The notes: generated by a model from the sequence alone, not told the origin. 48,172 bases of DNA from Acidobacteria bacterium 5-1 (GCA_002050455.1 MWZA01000162.1:1-48172), one strand, 5' to 3'. Numbered from the stretch's first letter, positions 7,680-16,535 are shown. Made by a program: numbers and translations.

Positions 7680-9641
7680 ATGTTCAGTGATAATTTCAGG
7701 CGCGGCGAAGGGAAAGGGAAGGGAAAGACCGGCTCGAAAGCCGCGTCGAAACTTGCCGATATTGGTTGGAAGGCGTTTCAGGCGATTAATAAATCTTTGC
7801 CCGAAGGCGAATCAATTACGCCGAATTGGGCGGCAGAACCTTTATTAAAATCTTATGAGCGCACCGCGCCGCCGCTCGGATTTCCGCGCGAAACCGATTC
7901 GCTTTGCCCGACGTGCGTTAAAAACGTGCGTAATGGTGTGATTGATAAAACGATTCCACTCGAAATTCTGATGAACTCGCATCCGGGCGAAATCAAAGCG
8001 CAGATAACGGAAGAAAACGGGCAAGTCGTGATGCGGAAAACCTGCCCGACGCACGGCGAGTTTGTTGACGTGATGGCGACCGACCCGAAGTTTCTGGAAA
8101 GAATCGAATCGCTGTTTTACGGGCGCGATTTCAAAGCGGCTGAAGACAAGCACGTTCATCATCACGGAACTTCGGACATTAAATTCGGACGCGGCGCGGT
8201 GTTGACCGTTGATTTGACGAATCGCTGCAATATGATGTGCAATCCGTGTTTTATGGACGCTAATCAAGTCGGCTACGTTCACGAACCGACGTTTGAGGAC
8301 ACGAAACAGATTCTCGACAACGCGGTTTCGTTCAAGCCGCGACGACAAATCATCATTTTATTTTCCGGCGGCGAGCCGACGATTGCGCCGCACTTTTTGG
8401 AATCGGTCGCTTACGCGAAAAAGATTGGTTTTTATCGAATCTTAGCCGCGACAAACGGAATTCGTTACGCCGAAGACATTGAGTTTTGCAAAGCGGCGAA
8501 AGCGGCTGGACAACACGGCGTTTATCTGCAATTCGACGGAACTTCGGAAGAAAAGAATAAACATCGCGGCGTCGGCAACTTGTTCGACGTGAAATTAAAA
8601 GCGATTGAAAATCTCGCGTCCGTCGGCATTAAAGTTACCTTGGTGACGACAATTGTTAATACAATCAACAACGACGCAATCGGCGATATCGTAAAATTTG
8701 CGGCGCAGAACATTGATAAAGTTCAGACGATTGCATTTCAACCGGTTTCGTTCACCGGACGCGACGAAGACGTTTCCGACGAAGTGCGAATCCAGCAACG
8801 CTATACTTTGGCGGGAATGACACACGATTTGAAAGACCAACTTGACGGAACTCTCCAGCCGTTACGCGATTGGTTTCCACTTTCGTCATATTCGGCGTTC
8901 ACTTCGGTGATGGATATGCTGCAAGGCGCGGATGCTCCTTGGGGCTGGTCGTCGTGTAATTGTCATCCGAACTGCGGAATTTTTACGCTGATTGTCGTTA
9001 ATAAAAATACGGGTGCGATGACTTCGCTGTTCGACTTCTTCAACTATGAGCAGTTTATGAAAGATGTCGCCACAATCACCGACACGGCTCGCGGCAAAAA
9101 GCTGACGATGGCGCAGCTTGGAATGGCGATTATGCGGAATTACGACGCATCAAACGCGCCCGAAGGTTTTCCTGTTTCGCAAATCTTAAATCTATTTAAA
9201 CCTTCGTCGGCTGATTCAAATTCCGACCGCAACGATAGAATGAAAGCGCAGCCGAAAGACGATTCTGAAGATATGTGGCGCGTTCTCTGCGTCGAAGGAA
9301 TGTGGTTTCAGGATTTATTCAACTACGATTTTCGCCGCACGGAAATGTGCGTTATTCCTTACGGCACACAGGAGGGCGAGATTTCGTTTTGCGCCTACAA
9401 CACCGGAGTCGGCTGGCGGCAGATTGTCGAAGAAATGAACAAAACCGCGTCTTTAGCCGAGTGGTATAAAGAAAACGGACGCCACGACGTTTATGCGAAA
9501 GGCAAAGCCGTTCCGAACATCGCCAAAACGCGCAGTTTGAGTTTGCCTGTAATTGCGAAAGTCTTACAGGAAGATTTGGATAAACCGGCTGTCACGCCGT
9601 ATCTGGTCGAAGATGAAGAAAACGAGAAAATCGGAGTTTAA
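7680..9641 (+). CDS. Radical SAM protein, tetraether/membrane-spanning lipid synthase (Tes/MSS)-like
   Basis: 653 residues. An N-terminal metal site is suggested by CPTC (C76, C79) and CPTHG (C122). The radical SAM cluster motif is CNMMCNPC (C183, C187, C190), followed by the SAM-binding FSGGEP (228-233). Two further Cys groups, CNCHPNC (C426, C428, C432) and C537/C557/C571 (RVLCVEG, MCVIPYG, FCAYN), look like auxiliary cluster ligands. This pattern matches the family around MJ0619, once annotated as hydropterin dimethyltransferase and later shown to be a tetraether lipid synthase that joins two acyl or isoprenoid tails. Bacterial relatives have been linked to membrane-spanning lipids. Iso-diabolic acid lipids are typical of Acidobacteriota, so a role in making them is plausible but inferred. 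The first ~30 residues are basic and Gly-rich. The gene 5' end is duplicated at 4284. Confidence 0.85.
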   Translation: MFSDNFRRGEGKGKGKTGSKAASKLADIGWKAFQAINKSLPEGESITPNWAAEPLLKSYERTAPPLGFPRETDSLCPTCVKNVRNGVIDKTIPLEILMNSHPGEIKAQITEENGQVVMRKTCPTHGEFVDVMATDPKFLERIESLFYGRDFKAAEDKHVHHHGTSDIKFGRGAVLTVDLTNRCNMMCNPCFMDANQVGYVHEPTFEDTKQILDNAVSFKPRRQIIILFSGGEPTIAPHFLESVAYAKKIGFYRILAATNGIRYAEDIEFCKAAKAAGQHGVYLQFDGTSEEKNKHRGVGNLFDVKLKAIENLASVGIKVTLVTTIVNTINNDAIGDIVKFAAQNIDKVQTIAFQPVSFTGRDEDVSDEVRIQQRYTLAGMTHDLKDQLDGTLQPLRDWFPLSSYSAFTSVMDMLQGADAPWGWSSCNCHPNCGIFTLIVVNKNTGAMTSLFDFFNYEQFMKDVATITDTARGKKLTMAQLGMAIMRNYDASNAPEGFPVSQILNLFKPSSADSNSDRNDRMKAQPKDDSEDMWRVLCVEGMWFQDLFNYDFRRTEMCVIPYGTQEGEISFCAYNTGVGWRQIVEEMNKTASLAEWYKENGRHDVYAKGKAVPNIAKTRSLSLPVIAKVLQEDLDKPAVTPYLVEDEENEKIGV

Positions 9642-9677
9642 TTAATAATCAACGAATAAAGGGAGATAAAGAAAATT

Positions 9678-9879
9678 ATGCCAGACGAAAGAGATGTTAC
9701 ACATGACAAAAAGTGTTGGACGAACACAAAGGTGAAAAACTTGAAATAATCGGCGAACATCCCGAACACGCGCCGCAGCCGGGAAAAAAACGCCGCAGGA
9801 AGATTTGATTGACGAAGACGCGATTGACGAGAGCGGCAATCTGATTTACGATGGCAAAGACGAAACGGGCGCGAAATAA
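9678..9879 (+). pseudogene. Small acidic protein gene with two homopolymer frameshifts
   Basis: An ATG at 9678 with GGGAG upstream opens a frame that breaks at the A5 run 9708-9712 and again at the A7 run 9784-9790. Adding one A at each gives a smooth 67-residue acidic protein: MPDERDVTHDKK, then VLDEHKGEKLEIIGEHPEHA, then TPQEDLIDEDAIDESGNLIY and so on, ending at 9879. The fact that both repairs are single-A additions in A runs suggests missed bases in the sequence more than true decay. The product is not recognised. It follows the radical SAM gene by 36 bp and may be co-transcribed with it. Confidence 0.5.
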
Positions 9880-9942
9880 TTTTGAATTCAAAAATACAAA
9901 GCGTTCAAATTTAATAAAATTTTATCAAAAGAGGAGAAAAAA

Positions 9943-10209
9943 ATGTCAGTAGCAAAAAACATCGAAATTACATCAACATCAACCACAGGTTTTGAGGATG
10001 CAATCAATAAAGGAATTCAGAGAGCCTCGAGAACAATTGACAATGTGCGCGGAGCGTGGGTAAAGGAACAAAAAGTTGAGATAAGTAACGGTAAAGTCAG
10101 CGAATATCAGGTTGTGATGATTTTGACTTTTGTTTTGGATTCGGGCGAAGGCGTGGAAAATGAAGCTAAAATGAGAAATAAAGATAAACAAAAAACTAAA
10201 AGGAAATAA
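9943..10209 (+). CDS. Dodecin family flavin-binding protein with a basic tail
   Basis: The first 68 or so residues match dodecin: MSVAKNIEITSTSTTGFEDA, then I-x-x-G-I-x-R-A-S-x-T-I-x-N-V-R-G-A-W-V, then Y-Q-V-V-M-I-L-T-F-V-L-D. Dodecins assemble into hollow 12-mers that store or buffer flavins and protect against oxidative stress. The Trp at the flavin-stacking position is present (GAWVKEQ). A strong GAGGAG Shine-Dalgarno precedes the ATG. Unlike typical dodecins, which end about here, this one carries a further ~20 residues ending in KDKQKTKRK. This highly charged tail may lie on the particle surface. A convergent terminator separates it from the VWA gene. Confidence 0.85.
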   Translation: MSVAKNIEITSTSTTGFEDAINKGIQRASRTIDNVRGAWVKEQKVEISNGKVSEYQVVMILTFVLDSGEGVENEAKMRNKDKQKTKRK

Positions 10210-10233
10210 AATCTTCAGAGTTATTGTTTGAGC

Positions 10234-10268
10234 GATGATGAATGCTTGCTGTCAAAGTATTCATCATT
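10234..10268. terminator. Bidirectional terminator between dodecin and VWA genes
   Basis: ATGATGAAT (10235-10243) pairs with ATTCATCAT (10259-10267), followed by a T-rich tract on the plus strand. It overlaps the stop codon of the convergent VWA gene and probably ends transcription from both sides. Confidence 0.6.
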
Positions 10269-11169
10269 TTTCTTTTGGCGCATTGTAACCCTTTCGAGTT
10301 CTGATATTTAGATTCGGACGCGCAACCCTCAATTCAATAGAACGCCATTTGCCGTCTTTTTTAGTGTTTGAAGGCTGATAACCAAGCGTGTATTGAACGC
10401 CGAGTTCTTCAACGATACTTTTGAATGCCTCGCGCATAGCAATGCCGCCCGGAGTTGCGACAAAAATCCCGCCGCTTTTTTCAGCAAAATTTTTTAATGC
10501 ACCTTGACTTTGCATTCTTTCGCGTCCGCCGGTATTTATCGCCGACATATCAACCGTGTAGATTGTAACATTGGAAGCAAGCGCGTTTTTTAGGGCTTTA
10601 TCGGCAGAGCGTCCGCTTTTATTGTCCGCGCCGTCGGAGAGAACGATGATTGCCTTTCGTTTTTCAGGTCGTTTTTCAAGTTCCTGCGCTGCTTTATAAA
10701 TCGCGTCATTTAAGGCGGTATATCCGTCGGCTTTTAAATCAAAAACTCTTTCGGAAATATCGCGGCTGTTGGAAAAATCCTGCACAAGCGAAATTTTTGA
10801 ATCAAAATTATAAATTGCCGCGACATCATTCGGACGCAGACCGTCGAGAAAATTTATTGCGGCGGAACGCGCCATCGAAACGCGCTCTTCCATACTTCCT
10901 GAAGTATCCAGCAGAATTACTGCCGCAAAAGGTGTTTCTGCTGCTTGGAAAAAATCAATTTTTTGTTCTTTTCCGTCTTCAAAAATTTTGAATTGAGGTT
11001 GTTTCAAGCCCGCAACAATTTTGCCGTTGTTATCGCTGATGGCGGCATTTAGGATGACGATAGAAGATTCGATGTTGATAACCTGATCATCATTTTGGGC
11101 AAAAGTCGGTAGAAAAAGGCAACAGAAAATAAAAGAAAAAAGTAGTAAATTTAGGCTTAATTTGAGCAT
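10264..11169 (-). CDS. Secreted VWFA-domain protein (acidobacterial type)
   Basis: 301 residues starting with a signal peptide (MLKLSLNLLLFSFIFCCLFL, cleavage near TFAQ-ND). A beta-rich segment (INIESSIVILNAAI, then FKIFEDGKEQKIDFF) precedes a von Willebrand A domain with a complete MIDAS: DTSGSM, then Thr in GYTALNDA and Asp in LSDGADN. The C-terminus (VQYTLGYQPSN, then W-R-S-I-E-L-R-V, then RKGYNAP) is the hallmark ending of the VWFA-related family abundant in Acidobacteriota. Such proteins are exported and probably bind other proteins through a metal ion; the partner is unknown. It is the last gene of a minus-strand run of three secreted proteins, 20 bp after its neighbour. Confidence 0.9.
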   Translation of the reverse strand: MLKLSLNLLLFSFIFCCLFLPTFAQNDDQVINIESSIVILNAAISDNNGKIVAGLKQPQFKIFEDGKEQKIDFFQAAETPFAAVILLDTSGSMEERVSMARSAAINFLDGLRPNDVAAIYNFDSKISLVQDFSNSRDISERVFDLKADGYTALNDAIYKAAQELEKRPEKRKAIIVLSDGADNKSGRSADKALKNALASNVTIYTVDMSAINTGGRERMQSQGALKNFAEKSGGIFVATPGGIAMREAFKSIVEELGVQYTLGYQPSNTKKDGKWRSIELRVARPNLNIRTRKGYNAPKEK

Positions 11170-11189
11170 AAAATTAACAAGTAAGACAT

Positions 11190-11726
11190 CTAATTTTTCC
11201 CGTTTTGAATAAAACTGACAATTTTTAAAAGCGCGTTGGAATTTTCAATCGCCACAACCGAAATGCTGTAAGGAGTGCATTTCTTTAATTCATCAAGCAA
11301 AAATGTGGTTTTTTCCTGCAAAGTTTTAACTGCTGTCGGCATTGTCGGAGTAATAATTTCATCCGAGTCGGAGTCATCGCCGCCGAGTTCTTTACGAATT
11401 CTTTTGACAAGTTTTTCTAAACGGTCAATTTTTTTCCAGTCTTCAGCAGAAAATGTGTTTTGTTTATCAAAGGAACTTCCGAGTTCTGCGCTGAGTTTTG
11501 CGGCTTCTTCTCCGCGCTCAATTAACTCTTCGTAATCCCTTTTCTCGCGGTCAATGCGGTTTTTGGCAAGCGATTCCTTGACGTTTTTCGGCACATCTTC
11601 TTTTGACTGATTTGGTCTGCCGCTTGAAGTAGAAGCATCCGGCAGATTTATCTGTCCATTTACGCAGACGACTGCCGCTGCAAACAGAAAAATAACAAAT
11701 ATCAATTGAAAAAGTTTGAAAATCAT
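11190..11726 (-). CDS. Secreted hypothetical protein with coiled coil
   Basis: 178 residues, not recognised. The N-terminus is a signal peptide (MIFKLFQLIFVIFLFAAAVV, cleavage near VNG-QI). The middle (about residues 50-125) is highly charged and helical, likely coiled coil, with EDWKKIDRLEKLVKRIRKEL followed by an acidic GGDDSDSDE linker. The C-terminus TPYSISVVAIENSNALLKIV is amphipathic. It lies between two other exported proteins, 20 bp upstream of the VWA gene and 17 bp downstream of the gene before it, so the three probably form an operon and may act together in the periplasm or envelope. Confidence 0.7.
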   Translation of the reverse strand: MIFKLFQLIFVIFLFAAAVVCVNGQINLPDASTSSGRPNQSKEDVPKNVKESLAKNRIDREKRDYEELIERGEEAAKLSAELGSSFDKQNTFSAEDWKKIDRLEKLVKRIRKELGGDDSDSDEIITPTMPTAVKTLQEKTTFLLDELKKCTPYSISVVAIENSNALLKIVSFIQNGKN

Positions 11727-11743
11727 TTTCTTTTCCCAACAAA

Positions 11744-12373
11744 TTATTGGTCGGTTTCGGGTTGGGCGTCAAGCGAAATTCCCGTAACCATCTCAACAAG
11801 TTTCACTAAAAAATCATCTTCGGCTTCGCCGGAACTTTGAAGAGTTGTCCACTCGGAACTCAAACCGTTTTCCGAACGACCTTCAATTTTGGCGGTTACT
11901 GAAATATTATTTTGGATGCCGTCAATTGACTGCACCTCGATTGTCAGAGTGTAGCGTCCGCGTGTCCACGCCGTATCCGAATTCGGCAGCACGGCATAAC
12001 GGTTCAACTCGTTTCGCGCAATCACCGGACCTTTGGCAAAAACATACGGCGTGGTTACGATAATGCCGTCTTTTGCTCTTGAAGCCGCTTCGTCAACGAC
12101 AATTTTCTGCTCCTTTAAAACTTCAAGAATGTTTCCGACCAAAATATCGCGGCGCGAGTTCATTTTATAAGGATTTGCAAGCGGCGGACGGACTTTTGTT
12201 TTTCCTTTTCCCCAGTCAAAAGAGCGATTTGTCGGAGTATTGGTTTGTGTTTGCGGAGTGGTTTTGTTTCCGACCTCTTTGATTTTATCAGTTTGCGTGT
12301 CGATGCCTTTCTGGGCAGAAACCACTGAGGTAAAAATAAATAACGCGGAAACAAGATAAAGTAAATTTTTCAT
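11744..12373 (-). CDS. Secreted hypothetical protein
   Basis: 209 residues, not recognised. I start at the ATG at 12373, which begins a clean signal peptide (MKNLLYLVSALFIFTSVVSA, then Q-K-G); an upstream in-frame start would add ten unlikely residues. A Thr/Gln/Pro-rich linker is followed by a folded region with FAKGPVIARNELNRYAV, RGRYTLTIEVQ and NISVTAKIEGRSENG. This alternating hydrophobic pattern suggests a beta-sheet lipoprotein-like fold, though no lipobox Cys is present. It is the first gene of the three-gene secreted operon running to 10264. Confidence 0.7.
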   Translation of the reverse strand: MKNLLYLVSALFIFTSVVSAQKGIDTQTDKIKEVGNKTTPQTQTNTPTNRSFDWGKGKTKVRPPLANPYKMNSRRDILVGNILEVLKEQKIVVDEAASRAKDGIIVTTPYVFAKGPVIARNELNRYAVLPNSDTAWTRGRYTLTIEVQSIDGIQNNISVTAKIEGRSENGLSSEWTTLQSSGEAEDDFLVKLVEMVTGISLDAQPETDQ

Positions 12374-12479
12374 AAAATAAAAATCCCGACACGAATCTAA
12401 CAATTCTAAATATATCGTAAAATTGTTTGAAAACCAAAGGTTTGATGTTTGGAAAAATTTATTAGTTGCAAAAGCGGAT

Positions 12480-13253
12480 TTATTCTTTTGGATTTGTATT
12501 TTGTTGTATTTCCCACAGAATAAGGTGTTTTAGAAATGCGTGGTGAGCCGCAAAACGGGCAATGGTAAAACCCGCCAAACCGTCTAGAAATCCGCCTTTT
12601 AAGATAAAAGTTTGCAGAAAAGCCGCAGAACCGGCGGCGGCGATTTTTATCGGCGAAGTTCGTTTGCCGCGCTCATACATTTGGCGGGCGGCAAGCGGCG
12701 CGTAGCGTGTTCCAATCATTTTGTGGTGATGAGCGGCATTTTCAAAACTGTAATGCAAAATGTCGCCCGTAAGTTTTCCGGTCTTGGCGTTTTCCTGCAT
12801 CTGGACAGATTCGTGTATTAAAACGTCCTTCCATTTTCCCTTTCGGCGATTGAAAAAACGCAGCTGCCAATCGGGATACCAACCGCCGTGGCGAATTGGG
12901 CGATTCATATAAAAAGACAGACGCGGAATTCTGTAACCGTCGGCTAACTTGTTTTCAGGCGTGTTTTTTAACTGCAGAATCTCGGTTTTTAATTTGTCAG
13001 AAACACGCTCGTCAGCATCAAGACTGAAAATCCAATCGTGCGAAGCGTTTTCAACTGCAAATTGTTTTTGTTGAGAAAATCCCTGCCATTTGTTAATCAA
13101 AACTTTTACTCCGAGAGATTCGGAGATTTTTCTCGTGTTGTCGGTGCTTTTAGAATCAACAACCAAAATTTCATCAGCCCAAGCAACCGATTTGATTGCT
13201 TGGGCGATATTTTTTTCTTCGTTGTAAGTAATTATGACGGCGGAAATTTTCAC
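12480..13253 (-). CDS. Family 2 glycosyltransferase, WaaE/KdtX-like
   Basis: 257 residues with the GT2 N-terminal fold: MKISAVIITYNEEKNIAQAI, then ADEILVVDSKSTDNT. The nucleotide-sugar site DADE follows WIFSLDADERV. The segment RPIRHGGWYPDWQLRFFNRR is typical of the WaaE/KdtX group, which adds a glucose to heptose I of the lipopolysaccharide inner core. In this phylum the acceptor is not known. The C-terminus has one or two hydrophobic stretches (AAAGSAAFLQTFILKGGF) suggesting peripheral membrane attachment. It starts with GTG at 13253 and has no strong Shine-Dalgarno. It is separated from the downstream secreted operon by about 107 bp. Confidence 0.85.
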   Translation of the reverse strand: MKISAVIITYNEEKNIAQAIKSVAWADEILVVDSKSTDNTRKISESLGVKVLINKWQGFSQQKQFAVENASHDWIFSLDADERVSDKLKTEILQLKNTPENKLADGYRIPRLSFYMNRPIRHGGWYPDWQLRFFNRRKGKWKDVLIHESVQMQENAKTGKLTGDILHYSFENAAHHHKMIGTRYAPLAARQMYERGKRTSPIKIAAAGSAAFLQTFILKGGFLDGLAGFTIARFAAHHAFLKHLILWEIQQNTNPKE

Positions 13254-13326
13254 AGAAGAATTTTCGCAGACTTCAAGTAAAACTCAAAGAGTCGGCGAAT
13301 CAACTCTGGAAGTAATATATTAAGTT

Positions 13327-15207
13327 TTACTTTTCATCCATCGGCGAATCAACCTCGATATTATTCAAACGGAAAGTTGTCGAAGTAGCTTTTTGCAAAT
13401 CGGACAACGCTTTATTGTAATCGGTTTCGGCGCGGATTTCCGCATTTCGCGCATTTGTTAAAGTGTTTTCGCGCTGGAAAAGCAGAAATGTAGTTGAGCG
13501 TCCGACTTCAAAAAGTTTGCGTTCGCCTTCGAGTTGGATTTCGGCGTTTTCACGCGCTCGTCGCGCCGTTAAAACTCTCTGCCGCGCCGTTTCAACCGCT
13601 TGCACGGCGTTGCGGACTTCGGCAATAACGGTTTGTTCCTGAGAACGCATCTGGGCATCGGTTTGCTGCTGCTGGATTCGCGCGCCTGCCAAATTTGCCT
13701 TTGCCGTTTGATTTTGTAAAGGAAACGAAAAAGTTACGCCAACCGAATAATTCGGCGAGTCGGTGCGAAAGAGATTTCTCAACGATCGAAATGAGCCGCC
13801 GTTTAGAAAATTCGGCGTGCCTTGCGGCGTAACTTGCGGTATGTCATTTAGAGTAAGCGGCGGCAGAAACGGATTTTGTCCGGCTCGTAATATATTTATT
13901 TGCGAAAGCAGAAAAGAATCCGCGTTGGTCGCAACGCCGGGGACAATAATCGGAAATGGCGTGGTCGTTGATAAATTTTGACCGCCGAGAGATAAACCTC
14001 CGAGTGAAAAAGAAGAAACTAAATCAATCTGCGGTTTGGTTTGATTTTTGAAATAGTCTATATCAATCGTATTGATTTCCTTTTGCAGTCGCAGGCGATT
14101 AAGTTCGGGGCGATTGTCAATTGCATCTTTGACTGCATCATCAACAATAATCGGTTCATCGCTGATTACAGGTTTGTCGGTTGGGACAATTGATTCCGAC
14201 CATTCCGGCGCATTCGGGTCACGCAGAAGAAGCGTTTTTAAAGTGTTTTCCGTAAGCGAAACTTGTTGCGTGGCAAGCAAAACGTCGCCTTCACGATTTG
14301 CAAGTTCGGTGGCAACTTCGGCGCGGGCAAGCGGCGCGGCAGCACCGGCTTCGATGCGAGCTTCGACTTGACGCAGATTTTCTTTGGCTAAATTCAAATT
14401 CGCCAAGCGGTTTTGCTGGTCGCGCAGCGCAAAAACCAAATCCCAATAAGCACGTTGAACCTGCGCGATGACATCCATGGTCTGTCGGCGAAAATCGGCA
14501 TCGGATTGCTGCAGGCGTTTGCGCTGAATTTTTATCTGCCTTCGCGTATTGTCAATGCTGAAATTGCGAAAAAGCGGCTGCGTATAATTTACGCCCACAT
14601 TGCTGAAATAAGTTGTGGTGGCGGAAGTTCCAAGCGCGGAAGTTTGATTAAAAGTCGTGTTGTTTTGCGAGTTTCTGCCGGTCTGACTGTTGTTGAAAAA
14701 TGAACTGATAGTGCCGCCGCCGCGCCGGATAAGTTTGTCAACTCCCGCGTTCACGCGAAAATCGTTGGAGGCGGTTGAGCCGGTTGTAGAACTTCTTGAA
14801 AATGTCGGGGCAACGGTAAAAATCGGGTCATAATTTCCGAGAAGCGAGCGCAATTGGGTTTCCTGAAAACGCACGTCATCACGCGCCACTTCAATATTGT
14901 TATTGTTTTCCAGAGCTTTACGAATCGCTTCGTTGAGCGTCAACGGCATAGTTTGCGAGGTTTGCACTCCAACTCGATTTAACAAAGTCGAGGAACTATT
15001 CGCCGACATTTCTACCGGCTTTTTATTGAAAACTTTTACGTCTTCCGTTAAAGTCTGGGAAAATTCTTTTTTACCGGCTTTGGTGTCGGCAATTTGCGGT
15101 TTGCTGTCTTCGGTTTGGGCGAAAGTTTGTGCTGCGCCCGCATTAAGCAAAAAAAGCAAAAAGACGGAAAGACAACAGAAAAAAATAAAACGCTTAGATA
15201 GTTTCAT
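13327..15207 (-). CDS. TolC-family outer membrane channel protein
   Basis: 626 residues with signal peptide (MKLSKRFIFFCCLSVFLLFL, then N-A-G-A-A-Q-T-F-A-Q). Two OEP repeats are visible. The first includes LNEAIRKALENNNNIEVARD and later ARAEVATELANREGDVLLA. The second includes NYSVGVTFSFPLQNQTAKAN and QLEGERKLFEVGRSTTFLLF, the classic C-terminal OMF motif. TolC-type trimers form the exit duct for type I secretion and RND/MacAB efflux. It is longer than E. coli TolC (~490 residues) because of a Ser/Thr/Asn-rich loop around 150-200 and a Gly/Leu-rich insert around 390-470. No inner-membrane pump or adaptor is adjacent, so it stands alone and is divergent from gap. Confidence 0.9.
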   Translation of the reverse strand: MKLSKRFIFFCCLSVFLLFLLNAGAAQTFAQTEDSKPQIADTKAGKKEFSQTLTEDVKVFNKKPVEMSANSSSTLLNRVGVQTSQTMPLTLNEAIRKALENNNNIEVARDDVRFQETQLRSLLGNYDPIFTVAPTFSRSSTTGSTASNDFRVNAGVDKLIRRGGGTISSFFNNSQTGRNSQNNTTFNQTSALGTSATTTYFSNVGVNYTQPLFRNFSIDNTRRQIKIQRKRLQQSDADFRRQTMDVIAQVQRAYWDLVFALRDQQNRLANLNLAKENLRQVEARIEAGAAAPLARAEVATELANREGDVLLATQQVSLTENTLKTLLLRDPNAPEWSESIVPTDKPVISDEPIIVDDAVKDAIDNRPELNRLRLQKEINTIDIDYFKNQTKPQIDLVSSFSLGGLSLGGQNLSTTTPFPIIVPGVATNADSFLLSQINILRAGQNPFLPPLTLNDIPQVTPQGTPNFLNGGSFRSLRNLFRTDSPNYSVGVTFSFPLQNQTAKANLAGARIQQQQTDAQMRSQEQTVIAEVRNAVQAVETARQRVLTARRARENAEIQLEGERKLFEVGRSTTFLLFQRENTLTNARNAEIRAETDYNKALSDLQKATSTTFRLNNIEVDSPMDEK

Positions 15208-15437
15208 TAAATATAGCTCCGAATTTTGAATTTATTATTAAAAATGAATATAAACTCAAAATTTTCTACGCTCAAAAGATTTTGATTGTTTCAATAATTT
15301 GACTTGCGCCCGATGAGAACAAATTTAATTTAATTGTTTATAATGGATAAATAAGGGAAACTTTGAACTTTAACGAGATATAAGTTATCTTCAAGTTTTT
15401 ATTACACAAAGTTATTTCAGGAGGAATTTTTCAAGAA

Positions 15438-16445
15438 ATGGCGATTAAAGTAGGCATAAACGGTTTCGGACGCATCGGGCGCAATGTCATGCGAGCCGCG
15501 CTCGGCGACAAAGATATTGATTTTGTTGCGGTTAATGATTTAACCGACACGAAAACTTTAGCACACCTTTTAAAATATGATTCGATAATGGGAAATCTTG
15601 AACACGATATTACCGCCACCGAAAATTCAATAAAGGTTGACGGCGACAAATTTCGCGTTTTTTCGGAGAAAGATCCGGCGCAGATTCCTTGGGACGAAGT
15701 CGGTGCGGAAATCATTATCGAATCAACCGGCAGATTTACAAAGGCGGAAGAGGCGGGAAAACATCTGCGCGGTTCGGTCAAAAAAGTTATTATTTCCGCG
15801 CCTGCCAAAGGCGAAGACGTGACGATTGTTCTCGGCGTGAACGAAGAAATGTATAACGCGGACAAGCACGACATCATTTCAAACGCATCCTGCACGACGA
15901 ATTGTCTGGCACCGGTTGCCAAGGTGATTCACGAAAAATTTGGTATCAAAAACGCGCTGATGAATACAATCCATTCTTATACAAACGACCAGCAATTATT
16001 GGATTTACCGCACACGGATTTGCGTCGTGCGCGAGCCGCCGCGCTTTCGATGATTCCGACTTCAACCGGCGCGGCAAAAGCCGTCGCGCTGGTCATTCCC
16101 GAACTCAAAGGCAAATTCGACGGCATTTCCGTGCGCGTCCCGACTCCGAATGTGTCCTTAGTTGACGTGGTGATGAACGTCGAAAAGGAAACTTCGACCG
16201 AAGAAGTTAATCAAGTTTTGAAAAACGCGGCAAACGAAGAACTTAAAGGCATTTTGGCATTTTCGGAAGAGCCGCTCGTTTCAATAGACTTTCGCGGTAA
16301 TCCGAATTCTTCGATTGTTGACGCGGAAAATACAAAAGTCATCGGCGGCACAATGGTAAAAATTCTTTCGTGGTATGACAACGAATGGGGTTATTCATGC
16401 CGCGTGCGCGATTTAGTGAAGTTTATTGCGGACAAAGGTTTATAA
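15438..16445 (+). CDS. gap: Glyceraldehyde-3-phosphate dehydrogenase
   Basis: 335 residues, normal length. The NAD-binding loop is [13 protein letters not shown], the catalytic Cys lies in [12 protein letters not shown], and the Rossmann and catalytic domains continue through [20 protein letters not shown] and the C-terminal [12 protein letters not shown]. It catalyses oxidative phosphorylation of glyceraldehyde-3-phosphate to 1,3-bisphosphoglycerate in the cytoplasm. The Asp at the end of the second beta strand (AVNDLTD) favours NAD over NADP. AGGAGG lies upstream with a rather long 13-nt spacer. The downstream cluster contains pgk, the next enzyme of glycolysis, with a protease gene between them. 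Confidence 0.97.
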   Translation: MAIKVGINGFGRIGRNVMRAALGDKDIDFVAVNDLTDTKTLAHLLKYDSIMGNLEHDITATENSIKVDGDKFRVFSEKDPAQIPWDEVGAEIIIESTGRFTKAEEAGKHLRGSVKKVIISAPAKGEDVTIVLGVNEEMYNADKHDIISNASCTTNCLAPVAKVIHEKFGIKNALMNTIHSYTNDQQLLDLPHTDLRRARAAALSMIPTSTGAAKAVALVIPELKGKFDGISVRVPTPNVSLVDVVMNVEKETSTEEVNQVLKNAANEELKGILAFSEEPLVSIDFRGNPNSSIVDAENTKVIGGTMVKILSWYDNEWGYSCRVRDLVKFIADKGL

Positions 16446-16466
16446 TTTATTATAAAATAGATTCTT

Positions 16467-16498
16467 GAGTGATGAATAACATCTTTGATTCATCACTC
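16467..16498 (+). terminator. Hairpin after gap
   Basis: GAGTGATGAAT (16467-16477) and ATTCATCACTC (16488-16498) form a perfect 11-bp stem 22 bp after the gap stop, followed by a weak T-rich stretch. It probably reduces read-through into the S41 protease gene. Confidence 0.6.
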
Positions 16499-16535
16499 GC
16501 CTTTCAAAAATTATTTCTTGATTTCCCACAAATTT

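Noticed and set aside
9678-9879. Programmed frameshifting in the small acidic gene
   Set aside because: Two shifts, both repaired by adding one A in A runs, are better explained by missed bases; no slippery heptamer with a downstream pseudoknot was recognised.
13289-13352. Repeated TCGGCGAATCAAC around the TolC stop as a recombination site
   Set aside because: Two 13-bp copies, one inside coding sequence; too short and without further structure, although an AAGTAAAACT inverted repeat nearby (13275-13332) may aid termination.
15208-15437. Riboswitch upstream of gap
   Set aside because: The 230-bp divergent spacer is AT-rich with no recognisable aptamer core; only promoter function is likely.
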